Below are positions 1 to 6,521 of a stretch of 13,638 bases of DNA, one piece after another. Location of the stretch: NCBI GenBank assembly GCA_017849315.1, contig JAFIHQ010000124.1, positions 1-13,638 of the forward strand. The letters are read 5' to 3'. Position 1 is the stretch's first letter; every line of letters starts with the position of its first letter. Both the position numbers and the translations under genes were made by a program. Source of the stretch: Treponema sp. (lineage in GTDB: Bacteria; Spirochaetota; Spirochaetia; Treponematales; Rectinemataceae). The notes under the pieces were generated by a model. That model saw only the letters and a list, made by a program, of their open reading frames with translations. It made no database searches and was not told where the DNA came from.

Positions 1-234
1 GAACAAGAACTCGGTTACAGGTTGGTAGATAGTAAGTTCGAACTTTCCATGGATAGAGCCTTTGCGTCTATCCCATTGATGATATCCATTGTTGAAGGGC
101 ACGGTATTCGCGTGGGTGATGAGTACTTTCCATTCACAAAATGGCTGCCGCCTGTGTCAATGCTTGTTTTGGCAGCACGAAAACCGGGAAACCATGCGAA
201 AATTGGAGAACCAATAGATACAATAAAACAATGA
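1..234 (+). CDS. C-terminal part of a probable DUF1850 protein (5' end outside window)
   Basis: The reading frame is open from base 1 and ends at TGA 232-234, so only the last 77 residues are visible. The pattern 'hydrophobic strand, GHGIRVGDEYFPFTKWLPP, hydrophobic strand' resembles the end of DUF1850 proteins, where a short strand plus an 'xLxxLxPPGxxVxL' segment closes the domain. DUF1850 genes are commonly found directly upstream of fused 4TM/12TM TRAP permeases, next to a TAXI-type substrate-binding protein, and that is the position here: the permease begins 67 bases downstream. Their molecular role is not established; an accessory role in the TRAP system is inferred from gene order. The assignment rests on a short fragment and on context, so it could be another small TRAP-associated protein. 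There is no conventional start that must be real inside the window. Confidence 0.5.
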   Translation, partial: EQELGYRLVDSKFELSMDRAFASIPLMISIVEGHGIRVGDEYFPFTKWLPPVSMLVLAARKPGNHAKIGEPIDTIKQ

Positions 235-301
235 GATGCGATGAAACAATGAGGCAAAAGAGAACAAGTATTTTAGGAGTGTTTCTAGGGAGGAAGAATT
301 G

Positions 302-2344
302 ATGAGCGAATCAGAACCTGTCGCTACTGCTTTGAATGAGGCTCCGGTTGATGCGCAGGAAGTGATGCGCAAGTACGACAAGGAGTCGGACTATCGCATC
401 TTAAAAGGCTTCAGAGGGAAAATTATAGCGGTAATAGCCATAGTTTTCTCACTGTTTCAAATCTATACGGCGCTCTTCGGCGTTTTGGACGCCATGATGC
501 AACGGTCAATACATTTGGCTTTTGGCTTTTGTTTGATTTTTCTGCTGTATCCCGCCAGCAAGAAATGGCCTAAAGATCGGATACATCCAATTGATGTTCT
601 CTTGTCAGCTCTTGGGGCTGCAGCACCGCTTTACATAAGTGTGCAGTGGACTTATGTCCTATCTCAACGGGCAGGCATGCCGACAACCTTGGACATCGTC
701 GTTGGGGTTATCGGTATCCTTCTAGTCTTGGAAGCCACAAGAAGGCTTGTCGGGCTTCCGATGGTCGTCATAGCCCTCCTATTTATGGCATATGCTTTTG
801 CTGGGCCATACCTACCTGGCAAATTCGCACATCGCGGTGTGGACATACCCTCACTTGTTGAACATCTTTTCTATACTACGGAGGGGATTTTTGGGACGCC
901 AATCGGAGTGTCCAGCACCTTCATTTTCTTATTCATTCTGTTTGCCGCTTTTTTGGACCGAACAGGACTCGAACAGTTCTTTATCGATATTTCCAACGCA
1001 ATAGCAGGCTGGGCATCCGGAGGCCCTGCCAAGGTTGCTGTCATAGCGAGCGCCTTTGAAGGTACGGTTTCCGGTTCTTCAGTCGGCAATGTTGTCGGAT
1101 CTGGAAGCTTTACGATACCGATGATGAAAAAGCTGGGCTATTCGCCTGAGTTTGCTGCTGCCGTTGAAGCCACTGCTTCCACTGGCGGGCAGATAATGCC
1201 GCCAATAATGGGTGCCGCCGCCTTCCTCATGGCCGAGTTTACCAACATTCCCTATGGCCGAATCGCGTTGGGCGCCATTATTCCAGCGCTACTGTATTTC
1301 TTCGCCGTTTTTGCACAGATCCATTTCGAGGCCAAGAAGCTCGGCCTAAAAGGGATGAAACGGGAGGAATTGCCCAAAACCAAAGACCTGATCCTCCATA
1401 AAGGCTACCTCATGATCCCCTTGCTTGCGATCATTTTCCTCCTGACTTCTGGGGCCACGCCCATGAAGGCAGCCATGTGGGCCATAATAATCTCGGTAGG
1501 CATAGCGCTTCTCACTTCCATTGTGCAAATGATTCGCAAGCAGAAACCAGACTTCACTGTAAAGGATATCTTCGATGCCATGGAACAGGGTGCGCGCGGC
1601 GCACTGGGCGTAATAGCGGCATGTGCCTGCGCGGGCATCATAACCGGCGTCGTGACTAAGACCGGCCTTGGGCTCAAACTTGGAGAGATCCTGGTTGGGG
1701 CTGCTCACGGTAATCTCTTCTTTACCATGCTCTTTACCATGATTACCTCGCTAATCCTCGGAATGGGCGTGCCCACTACGGCCAACTATGTCATAACCTC
1801 TACCATCGCCGCCCCGGCAATCATCATGGTGCTGAATCACACAGCTGGGTACCCATTCCCTCCTAACTCGGAAGCAGTAATTCTGTCCGCGAATATGTTT
1901 GCTTTTTACTTTGGTGTTTTGGCTGATATCACACCGCCAGTGGCGTTGGCTGCCTTTGCAGGCTCAGCCATAGCAAAATCCAACCCCATGAAGACTGGTT
2001 TGCAGGCGACTAAGCTGGGAATTGCAGCGTTTATTATCCCGTTCATGTTCGTTATCAACCCTGAAATGTTGTTGTTTGGTGTGGCAGAAAGGCCACTCGC
2101 TATGGTTTGGATGATTATTTCCTCCATTATCGGAATTGTCGGACTAGCCGTAGGGGTTGAGGGTTATTTCCTTGCCAGGATGAAATGGTATGAACGCATT
2201 CTTGCAATCGCTGGCGGCCTTAGCCTTGTAGATCCTGGGCTCACAACGGACCTTATCGGCGGTATTCTGCTCGCAATTGTGGTGGTCATTCAAGTTTCCA
2301 GAAGGAGAAATGAAAGGGCCTTAGGGCGTGCGGGGAGCAAGTAG
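302..2344 (+). CDS. TRAP transporter permease, fused 4TM/12TM (DctQ-DctM type)
   Basis: Inner-membrane permease of a tripartite ATP-independent periplasmic transporter; the family imports organic acids or related solutes using an ion gradient and a periplasmic binding protein. At 680 residues it has the usual size of the fused small (4TM) plus large (12TM) subunits. A hydrophilic N-terminus of about 40 residues is followed by many hydrophobic segments. Large-subunit hallmarks are clear: GTVSGSSVGNVVGSG (about residue 254), TGGQIMPPIMGAAAF (about 295), LGMGVPTTANYV (about 487) and FGVLADITPPVALAAFAGSA (about 537). ATG 302 is chosen over the in-frame TTG 299 because GGGAGG at 289-294 lies 7 bases before it. 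The upstream DUF1850-like gene suggests a TAXI-type system, whose binding protein would lie further upstream. The substrate cannot be read from the sequence. A terminator follows at 2381-2419. Confidence 0.93.
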   Translation: MSESEPVATALNEAPVDAQEVMRKYDKESDYRILKGFRGKIIAVIAIVFSLFQIYTALFGVLDAMMQRSIHLAFGFCLIFLLYPASKKWPKDRIHPIDVLLSALGAAAPLYISVQWTYVLSQRAGMPTTLDIVVGVIGILLVLEATRRLVGLPMVVIALLFMAYAFAGPYLPGKFAHRGVDIPSLVEHLFYTTEGIFGTPIGVSSTFIFLFILFAAFLDRTGLEQFFIDISNAIAGWASGGPAKVAVIASAFEGTVSGSSVGNVVGSGSFTIPMMKKLGYSPEFAAAVEATASTGGQIMPPIMGAAAFLMAEFTNIPYGRIALGAIIPALLYFFAVFAQIHFEAKKLGLKGMKREELPKTKDLILHKGYLMIPLLAIIFLLTSGATPMKAAMWAIIISVGIALLTSIVQMIRKQKPDFTVKDIFDAMEQGARGALGVIAACACAGIITGVVTKTGLGLKLGEILVGAAHGNLFFTMLFTMITSLILGMGVPTTANYVITSTIAAPAIIMVLNHTAGYPFPPNSEAVILSANMFAFYFGVLADITPPVALAAFAGSAIAKSNPMKTGLQATKLGIAAFIIPFMFVINPEMLLFGVAERPLAMVWMIISSIIGIVGLAVGVEGYFLARMKWYERILAIAGGLSLVDPGLTTDLIGGILLAIVVVIQVSRRRNERALGRAGSK

Positions 2345-2380
2345 ACTAGAGACAAGCAGAAAATCAGCTAAGTATCGATA

Positions 2381-2419
2381 AAAAAGGCCGCCCAGAGAGA
2401 ATCCGGACGGCCTTTTTTT
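2381..2419. terminator. Bidirectional rho-independent terminator between TRAP permease and tRNA gene
   Basis: GGCCG (2386-2390) pairs with CGGCC (2408-2412). After a C/A mismatch, CC (2392-2393) pairs with GG (2405-2406), leaving an 11-base loop. The stem is flanked by A's at 2380-2385 and seven T's at 2413-2419, so either strand gives a hairpin followed by U's. It ends the permease transcript on the plus strand and the tRNA transcript on the minus strand. Confidence 0.88.
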
Positions 2420-2421
2420 GA

Positions 2422-2494
2422 TAGCGAGGGAGGGGATTGAACCCACGACCCAGCGGATATGAGCCGCTTGCTCTGCCAACTGAGCTACCTCGCC
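2422..2494 (-). tRNA. tRNA with CAT anticodon, probably elongator tRNA-Met (tRNA-Ile2 not excluded)
   Basis: The minus strand folds as a 73-base cloverleaf: acceptor GGCGAGG/CCTCGCT, D-stem GCTC/GAGC, anticodon stem AGCGG/CCGCT with loop CTCATAT (anticodon CAT), a 5-base variable loop, T-loop TTCAATC and discriminator A. It is not an initiator: it lacks the three G-C pairs at 29-31/39-41 and the unpaired base 1/72. A CAT anticodon is also used by tRNA-Ile2 after lysidine modification, and I cannot fully separate the two. The 1-72 pair is G-U, and the T-stem holds one U-U opposition (50/64). The 3' CCA is not encoded (TCA follows the discriminator). The gene has its own promoter at 2507-2536 and shares the terminator at 2381-2419. 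Confidence 0.93.
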
Positions 2495-2506
2495 AAGAGC
2501 TCCAAC

Positions 2507-2536
2507 TTTATAACCGCAGAAATATGCCTTAGTCAA
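2507..2536 (-). promoter_or_regulatory. Sigma-70-type promoter of the tRNA gene
   Basis: On the minus strand, -35 TTGACT (2536-2531, 5 of 6 to consensus) is followed by an 18-base spacer and -10 TATAAA (2512-2507, 5 of 6). The tRNA 5' end is 12 bases past the -10 box, giving a leader of only a few bases, which is typical of a tRNA promoter. Confidence 0.8.
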
Positions 2537-2587
2537 TACCTGCTGACCTCATGACCGCCAGTCTCCTTGGGCCTCCGGCCTTTTGGC

Positions 2588-2616
2588 TTTACAGAGCCGC
2601 TTTGGCCCTATATACT
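2588..2616 (+). promoter_or_regulatory. Sigma-70-type promoter for the hypothetical protein / GNAT-like pair
   Basis: TTTACA (2588-2593, 5 of 6), a 17-base spacer and TATACT (2611-2616, 5 of 6). The predicted start near 2623 leaves about 43 bases before ATG 2666. This rules out longer versions of the downstream protein that would begin at 2567. It is divergent from the tRNA promoter. Confidence 0.7.
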
Positions 2617-2665
2617 CTTTGAACGACAAAGGACACCGCAGGGTATCAGGTTGAATGGAGAACAA

Positions 2666-2971
2666 ATGTCGTCGACCGATTGGCAGGACGAAAAACAACA
2701 AGAAGTTTTTGAAGGAACCTTAAAGGGGCTGGAGGCGCGTAAACGCAAAGACCCCAAGTTTACCCTGGAGACTGCACAGGCAGAACTTAATCATTTCTAT
2801 ATTCAGGACGGGAATAATTGGCTTGGCCGAGGCGAATTAGGCGATATTGTGATTTCGGCTACTATAGCAGCTTACGAGCATTTTATTTCAGAATGGCGAA
2901 GCCAATCCGACTCCGCATCTAATGGTCCAAAACAGGAGAACCCCCATGCCAGTGGAAATCCGTCACGTTGA
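2666..2971 (+). CDS. Conserved hypothetical protein, 101 residues
   Basis: A soluble, mostly helical small protein with no signal peptide or membrane segment. I recognise no named domain. A central stretch, FYIQDGNNWLGRGELGDI followed by ATIAAYEHFISEW, resembles small hypothetical proteins I recall from treponemes; the function is unknown. The start at ATG 2666 is chosen because GGAG (2657-2660) lies 5 bases upstream and because the promoter at 2588-2616 would place the transcript start after the earlier in-frame start at 2567. The tail (after about residue 85) is rich in Ser, Asn and Pro and looks disordered. The last 26 bases overlap the next gene, so the two are probably translated together; a functional link to the GNAT-like protein is only an inference from that overlap. 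Confidence 0.8.
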   Translation: MSSTDWQDEKQQEVFEGTLKGLEARKRKDPKFTLETAQAELNHFYIQDGNNWLGRGELGDIVISATIAAYEHFISEWRSQSDSASNGPKQENPHASGNPSR

Positions 2972-4070
2972 AACGAACTCGCAGCTTAAGGCTTTTGTAA
3001 GATTTGCGGCCAAGCTCTATAAAGACAACCCTTATTACGTTCCGGCTTTGGTTTTTGACGATCTAAACACCCTGCGCCGGGACAAGAATCCTGCCTTTGA
3101 ATTCTGCGAGGCCGAGTATTGGACAGCCTGGCAAAACGGCAAAATGGTTGGACGTATCGCGGGCATCATAAATCCTCGTTATATCGAAAAATGGGGACAC
3201 AAATACGCTCGCTTCGGATGGATTGATTTCATTGAAGACTTTGAAGTCGCTAAGGCGCTCGTAGAAACCGTGGAGACCTGGGCAAGGTCCAAAGGCATGG
3301 AAGGTATCCATGGCCCACTGGGTTTTACAGATCTTGACCGCGAGGGCATGTTGGTGGAAGGGTTCTCCGAGGTAGCCACCATGGCGACCATCTATAATCA
3401 CCCCTATTACCCGGAGTACATGGAGCGCCTGGGCTACGCCAAAGACGTAGACTGGATTGAATTCCAAATCAAGACACCAAAAGAAATTCCAGAGAAAGTC
3501 TTGCGTGTCAACGAACTCATTTCGCGCAGAACCGGCTATCGAATCTACGACTGGAAAGACAAGAAAGAGATGAAGGAGCGATTCGGCAGGCAAGTCTTTG
3601 AATTGGTGGACGAAGCCTACGCCGACCTTTACGGTACAACCCCGCTTTCCGAGCGGCAAGTGCAATTCTATATTAATAACTATCTTGGTTGGATAGATCG
3701 CAGATTTACCAAGGTCTTAGTCGACAAAGAAGACAAACTTGCAGGCTTTGCCATCTCCATGCCGTCGCTCTCCCGGGCGCTCATAGAAAACCGAGGCGAG
3801 CTTTTCCCCTTTGGATTTGTATCACTTCTCAGGGCGCTTAAGAATCCCAATACCATCGACATGTTGCTCGTTGCCGTTAGAAAAGAGTGTGTGGCCACAG
3901 GTGTCCTTGCCTTACTTATGAATGCGCTCAGCAAAAGCGCCATAGAAAGCGGCGTGGAATATGCGGAAAGCAATCCGGAACTGGAAACCAATACCGCCGT
4001 CCATGGGATTTGGAAGGACTATCCAAAACGGCAGCACAAGCGAAGGCGCGTTTACCTAAAGGCTCTCTGA
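2946..4070 (+). CDS. GNAT-superfamily-like protein (putative N-acyltransferase), 374 residues
   Basis: A cytoplasmic protein resembling a family of about 370-390 residues annotated as GNAT-like or hypothetical. The first half carries the signature region: PYYVPAL near the N-terminus, then the segment GPLGFTDLDREGMLVEGFSE followed by MATIYNHPYYPEYMERLGY. The second half ends in a segment read as ESNPELETN...W, typical of the last strands of the acyltransferase fold. No substrate is known to me, and acetyl-CoA use is not shown by any single motif, so the chemistry is inferred from fold family. ATG 2946 follows AGGAG (2934-2938) at 7 bases; an in-frame ATG at 2922 lacks such a site. It overlaps the preceding hypothetical gene by 26 bases. 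It converges with tsaB, 52 bases away; I see no convincing terminator in that gap. Confidence 0.8.
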   Translation: MPVEIRHVETNSQLKAFVRFAAKLYKDNPYYVPALVFDDLNTLRRDKNPAFEFCEAEYWTAWQNGKMVGRIAGIINPRYIEKWGHKYARFGWIDFIEDFEVAKALVETVETWARSKGMEGIHGPLGFTDLDREGMLVEGFSEVATMATIYNHPYYPEYMERLGYAKDVDWIEFQIKTPKEIPEKVLRVNELISRRTGYRIYDWKDKKEMKERFGRQVFELVDEAYADLYGTTPLSERQVQFYINNYLGWIDRRFTKVLVDKEDKLAGFAISMPSLSRALIENRGELFPFGFVSLLRALKNPNTIDMLLVAVRKECVATGVLALLMNALSKSAIESGVEYAESNPELETNTAVHGIWKDYPKRQHKRRRVYLKAL

Positions 4071-4122
4071 GAGATTCTCTCGAAGCAGGTTCTTGCGCGT
4101 TTCTAATAGCGATATTTGCCGT

Positions 4123-4890
4123 CTACGGTTGTGGCCCGATTTCCGGTTCCCGAATGTAAAGCGGTATCGAATCCTCGGGGGCTGACCCAAAACGTCGGAA
4201 CTGCTGCAATGCAAGCGCTGCAAAGCAGCCGTACCGCGCCTCGAGGTTGGAAACTCCAAGTTCTGCATTGCAGCCCTGTGCAAGAAGTGCTTCCACGATT
4301 GCAGTAGCTTGACCTGTGAAAAGCACGTGCTCGCAAGGCTGGTTTTTGCCGAGAATCAGTACATCGCTAAGAATCCGTGCAACAAGTTTTTCCGGTTCAA
4401 TATCCAGGTACTCTGATTCTCGGGCCCCTTTCCGATAGAGTGCTGCATAGAACCGCTTTTTCCGCGCGTCGATGACTGGCACCACCAGGGATTCGGAGTT
4501 GGCAAATTCTGCGGCCAGCACATCAAGCGTAGGTAAGCAAACCCATGGGGTGGACCGCGCCAAAGCAAGTCCTTTGGCGGTTGCCATGCCGATGCGCAAG
4601 CCCATAAAGGATCCTGGCCCACTTGTACACGCCACGAGATCGATGTTCTCAATTTTGAGTTCCGCCTTTTTGAGGCAGGCTTCGATCATTGGAAGAAGAA
4701 TCTCACTGTGTTTTACCGCTTCCCGGGACTCCGCGCAAAAAATCTGGCTTGGACACGAATAATCGTTGCGCGACCCGAGTTCGGGTTGTTGGTTCGGTCC
4801 TTCAACAAAATCTTCGCCCGACCCTTCAAAAGAACGTGCGACTCCGACCGAAAGTAGATCCATAGAAGTGTCAAACATCAGGACGTTCAT
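4123..4890 (-). CDS. tsaB: TsaB, tRNA threonylcarbamoyladenosine (t6A) biosynthesis scaffold protein
   Basis: TsaB pairs with TsaD and TsaE in transferring the threonylcarbamoyl group to A37 of ANN-decoding tRNAs. The 255-residue protein has the ASKHA-fold landmarks: MFDTSMDLLSVGVA at the N-terminus (residues 5-18), HSEILLPMIEACLKKA (61-76) and TSGPGSFMGLRIGMATAKGL (about 89-108), close to the family GPGSFTGLRIG with Met for Thr. It ends with IPLYIREPEIG, like the 'P.YLR' tail of other TsaBs. It is longer than the usual 220-235 residues, mainly because of a hydrophilic insertion between the first beta hairpin and the HSE helix (about residues 20-55). The ATG overlaps the tsaE stop codon by one base (TAATG), with GGAGG 10 bases upstream, so the two are co-transcribed and probably coupled. 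TsaD is not in the window. Confidence 0.93.
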   Translation of the reverse strand: MNVLMFDTSMDLLSVGVARSFEGSGEDFVEGPNQQPELGSRNDYSCPSQIFCAESREAVKHSEILLPMIEACLKKAELKIENIDLVACTSGPGSFMGLRIGMATAKGLALARSTPWVCLPTLDVLAAEFANSESLVVPVIDARKKRFYAALYRKGARESEYLDIEPEKLVARILSDVLILGKNQPCEHVLFTGQATAIVEALLAQGCNAELGVSNLEARYGCFAALALQQFRRFGSAPEDSIPLYIREPEIGPQP

Positions 4891-5327
4891 TACAGCAGAT
4901 CCTCCAACCAGTTTCCTTCGATCCAGAATTCGCGACTATCGTCTGTGAGCATCTTTATGGTGATAAAAGCGGTGCATTCACTTTCGATTTCCGGTAGACG
5001 TTCAATCCATTCTATCACGCACAGACTGTTTGGAGCGCCAAGGAATTCCAGAGCCCCGATTGCCTGGAAATCAGAAAACCCTCCCAATCTGTAAGCGTCG
5101 ATATGATAAAACGTCAGCCGACCCTGGTATTCTGCCACAATGGTATAAGTGGGGGACGTTATCTCCTCCTCTATGCCCAGCCCTTTCCCTATTCCTTTAC
5201 AAAGTGTAGTTTTTCCTGCTCCCAGGTCGCCCCTCAGGGCAATGACGTTTCGGTCGGGAACTCGTTGTCCTATGGTAAGCCCGAGTTGGAGCGTCTCTTC
5301 CCGTGTCTTTGTTATGATTTTTTTCAG
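4890..5327 (-). CDS. tsaE: TsaE, ATPase of the t6A tRNA-modification complex (probable CTG start)
   Basis: TsaE is the P-loop ATPase that drives the TsaBDE cycle. Counting from the chosen start the protein is 145 residues, near the family size (about 150). It shows Walker A GDLGAGKTT (33-41), then SPTYTIVAEY, YHIDAYRLG and CVIEWIERLPE, all in the family order. The start is uncertain. The conventional in-frame choice, TTG 5384, adds 19 residues not typical of TsaE and has no good ribosome site. It also lies between the -35 and -10 boxes of a promoter (5368-5396) whose transcript would begin near 5361. CTG 5327, preceded by GAGGG (5337-5333) at about 6 bases, gives the family-like N-terminus MKKIITKTREETLQLG; ATT 5330 is another possibility. 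It is the first gene of the tsaE-tsaB pair. Confidence 0.9.
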   Translation of the reverse strand: MKKIITKTREETLQLGLTIGQRVPDRNVIALRGDLGAGKTTLCKGIGKGLGIEEEITSPTYTIVAEYQGRLTFYHIDAYRLGGFSDFQAIGALEFLGAPNSLCVIEWIERLPEIESECTAFITIKMLTDDSREFWIEGNWLEDLL

Positions 5328-5367
5328 AATAGCCCTCGTACATGCATCTAAACTGCGGTAAGATTGA

Positions 5368-5396
5368 AGTATATAGTTTTGCAATTTCCGTGTCGA
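5368..5396 (-). promoter_or_regulatory. Probable sigma-70-type promoter of tsaE-tsaB
   Basis: On the minus strand, TCGACA (5396-5391, 5 of 6 to TTGACA), a 17-base spacer and TATACT (5373-5368, 5 of 6). It predicts a transcript start near 5361, about 34 bases before the CTG codon at 5327. It spans the TTG at 5384, which therefore would not be in the message. Confidence 0.6.
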
Positions 5397-5462
5397 TAGT
5401 TAGTGAGTAGCGGGCGGCGGAAGGCTGCAAGGATTACTCCCGACCCTATCGAGGAGGACGCG

Positions 5463-6404
5463 ATGGCAGAAAACGGGCTTTGGTTCACGGCATCAGACGG
5501 CAAAAAACTTTCATATCTCAAGATGCTTCCTAATGGCCCAGTAAAGGCTGTGGTAGTCGTTGGGCACGGTATGAACGACCACAAAGAGCGCTTTTTGTCG
5601 CTAGGTCAGGCACTCGCCTCCATCGGGCTTGCAGTATATATGCCAGACCTACGTGGGCACGGAGACACAGACCGGGCAGAGAATAAGGGTTATCTTGCCG
5701 ACAGCGACGGGTTTGAACGTGTTCTAAAGGATCTTGTCGAACTTGGCACCTTTGGAGTCCAAGAGCAGAGTTCTGTTCGCGGGGCACCACTTGGGCTTTA
5801 CTATTTTGGCCATTCTTTTGGGGCGCTCTTAGGTATGGCCCTTGCGGGAATGTATGGGGAGCACTTTGCCGGCATTGTGCTTTCGGCTCCACCGGAGAAA
5901 CCAGACTTCTTTACCAGTTTTTTTGGAAGAATAATCGTGTGGATTGGCAAGCATATAAAAGGGCCACATGCACCGGGAATCCTCCCCAACACAATAACCT
6001 TTGGGGGCTATGCCAAGACAGTCAAGAATGCACGTACCAAGTTCGACTGGCTGACGCGTGACGCAAAGATTGTGGACGCTTACATAGCCGACCCCAAATG
6101 TAACTTCGTTTGCAGCTATGGCTTCTATGATGATCTAATGCATGGGCTGGCCAAAGTTTACGGAAAGGGTTTCTTGGAAGCCATTCCTAAGACCTTGCCC
6201 ATTTACCTGTTCTGTGGTTCAGAAGATCCCGTCATAGGCAAAGAAGCGGGATTCAACAGTCTGACTGAGCAGTTTCGTTCCCTGGGACTCAAGGATTTTG
6301 AAACCAGGTGCTACCCGGGCGGAAGACACGAAAGCCTCAACGAGCTGGCGAGGGAAGAGGTGTTGCAAGATGTTAAGGCGTGGTTCGCAAAACATCTTGC
6401 ATAA
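5463..6404 (+). CDS. Alpha/beta hydrolase, monoacylglycerol-lipase / Hydrolase_4 type
   Basis: A 313-residue cytoplasmic serine hydrolase with no signal peptide. The order of motifs fits the lysophospholipase/monoacylglycerol lipase group: VVVGHGMNDHKERF (oxyanion-side HG, residues 31-44), YMPDLRGHGDT (59-69), nucleophile elbow GHSFG with Ser118, CGSEDPV with Asp255 as the acid, and PGGRHESLNE with His289. All three catalytic residues are therefore present. The substrate is not shown; family members cleave monoacylglycerols, lysophospholipids or other small esters. The start ATG 5463 follows AGGAGG (5452-5457) by 5 bases; the frame is open further upstream, but without a comparable site. It is divergent from tsaE. 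A weak plus-strand -10 (TATAGT 5372-5377) overlaps the tsaE -10 box, but its -35 is poor. It stands alone, 117 bases before pcnB. Confidence 0.9.
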   Translation: MAENGLWFTASDGKKLSYLKMLPNGPVKAVVVVGHGMNDHKERFLSLGQALASIGLAVYMPDLRGHGDTDRAENKGYLADSDGFERVLKDLVELGTFGVQEQSSVRGAPLGLYYFGHSFGALLGMALAGMYGEHFAGIVLSAPPEKPDFFTSFFGRIIVWIGKHIKGPHAPGILPNTITFGGYAKTVKNARTKFDWLTRDAKIVDAYIADPKCNFVCSYGFYDDLMHGLAKVYGKGFLEAIPKTLPIYLFCGSEDPVIGKEAGFNSLTEQFRSLGLKDFETRCYPGGRHESLNELAREEVLQDVKAWFAKHLA

Positions 6405-6521
6405 TTGGCTTTCTTGGGGCAATAATCTCAATCTGTTAGGTTTTTGTATCGATTTCTCGGCCAGTGAGGGACTGAATTCTACCGTTGTTTTGCCATATCT
6501 TATGCACAGTGAGGCTTCTTG

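Noticed and set aside
2567..2665. N-terminal extension of the 101-residue hypothetical protein (in-frame start at 2567)
   Set aside because: The promoter boxes at 2588-2616 lie inside it and the extension has no family-like content; ATG 2666 has a ribosome site.
3063..3665. 200-codon open frame on the minus strand inside the GNAT-like gene
   Set aside because: A shadow of a clearly coding plus-strand gene; no family resemblance, no ribosome site. The same applies to the long minus frame at 9387-10022 inside the GH57 gene.
4066..4081. GAGAG/CTCTC inverted repeat at the end of the GNAT-like gene as a terminator
   Set aside because: Only 5 pairs with a 3-base loop and no T-run on either strand.
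6405..6521. Promoter or terminator between the hydrolase and pcnB
   Set aside because: No stem with a T-run and no box pair better than about 4 of 6 at proper spacing; nothing I can support in these 117 bases.
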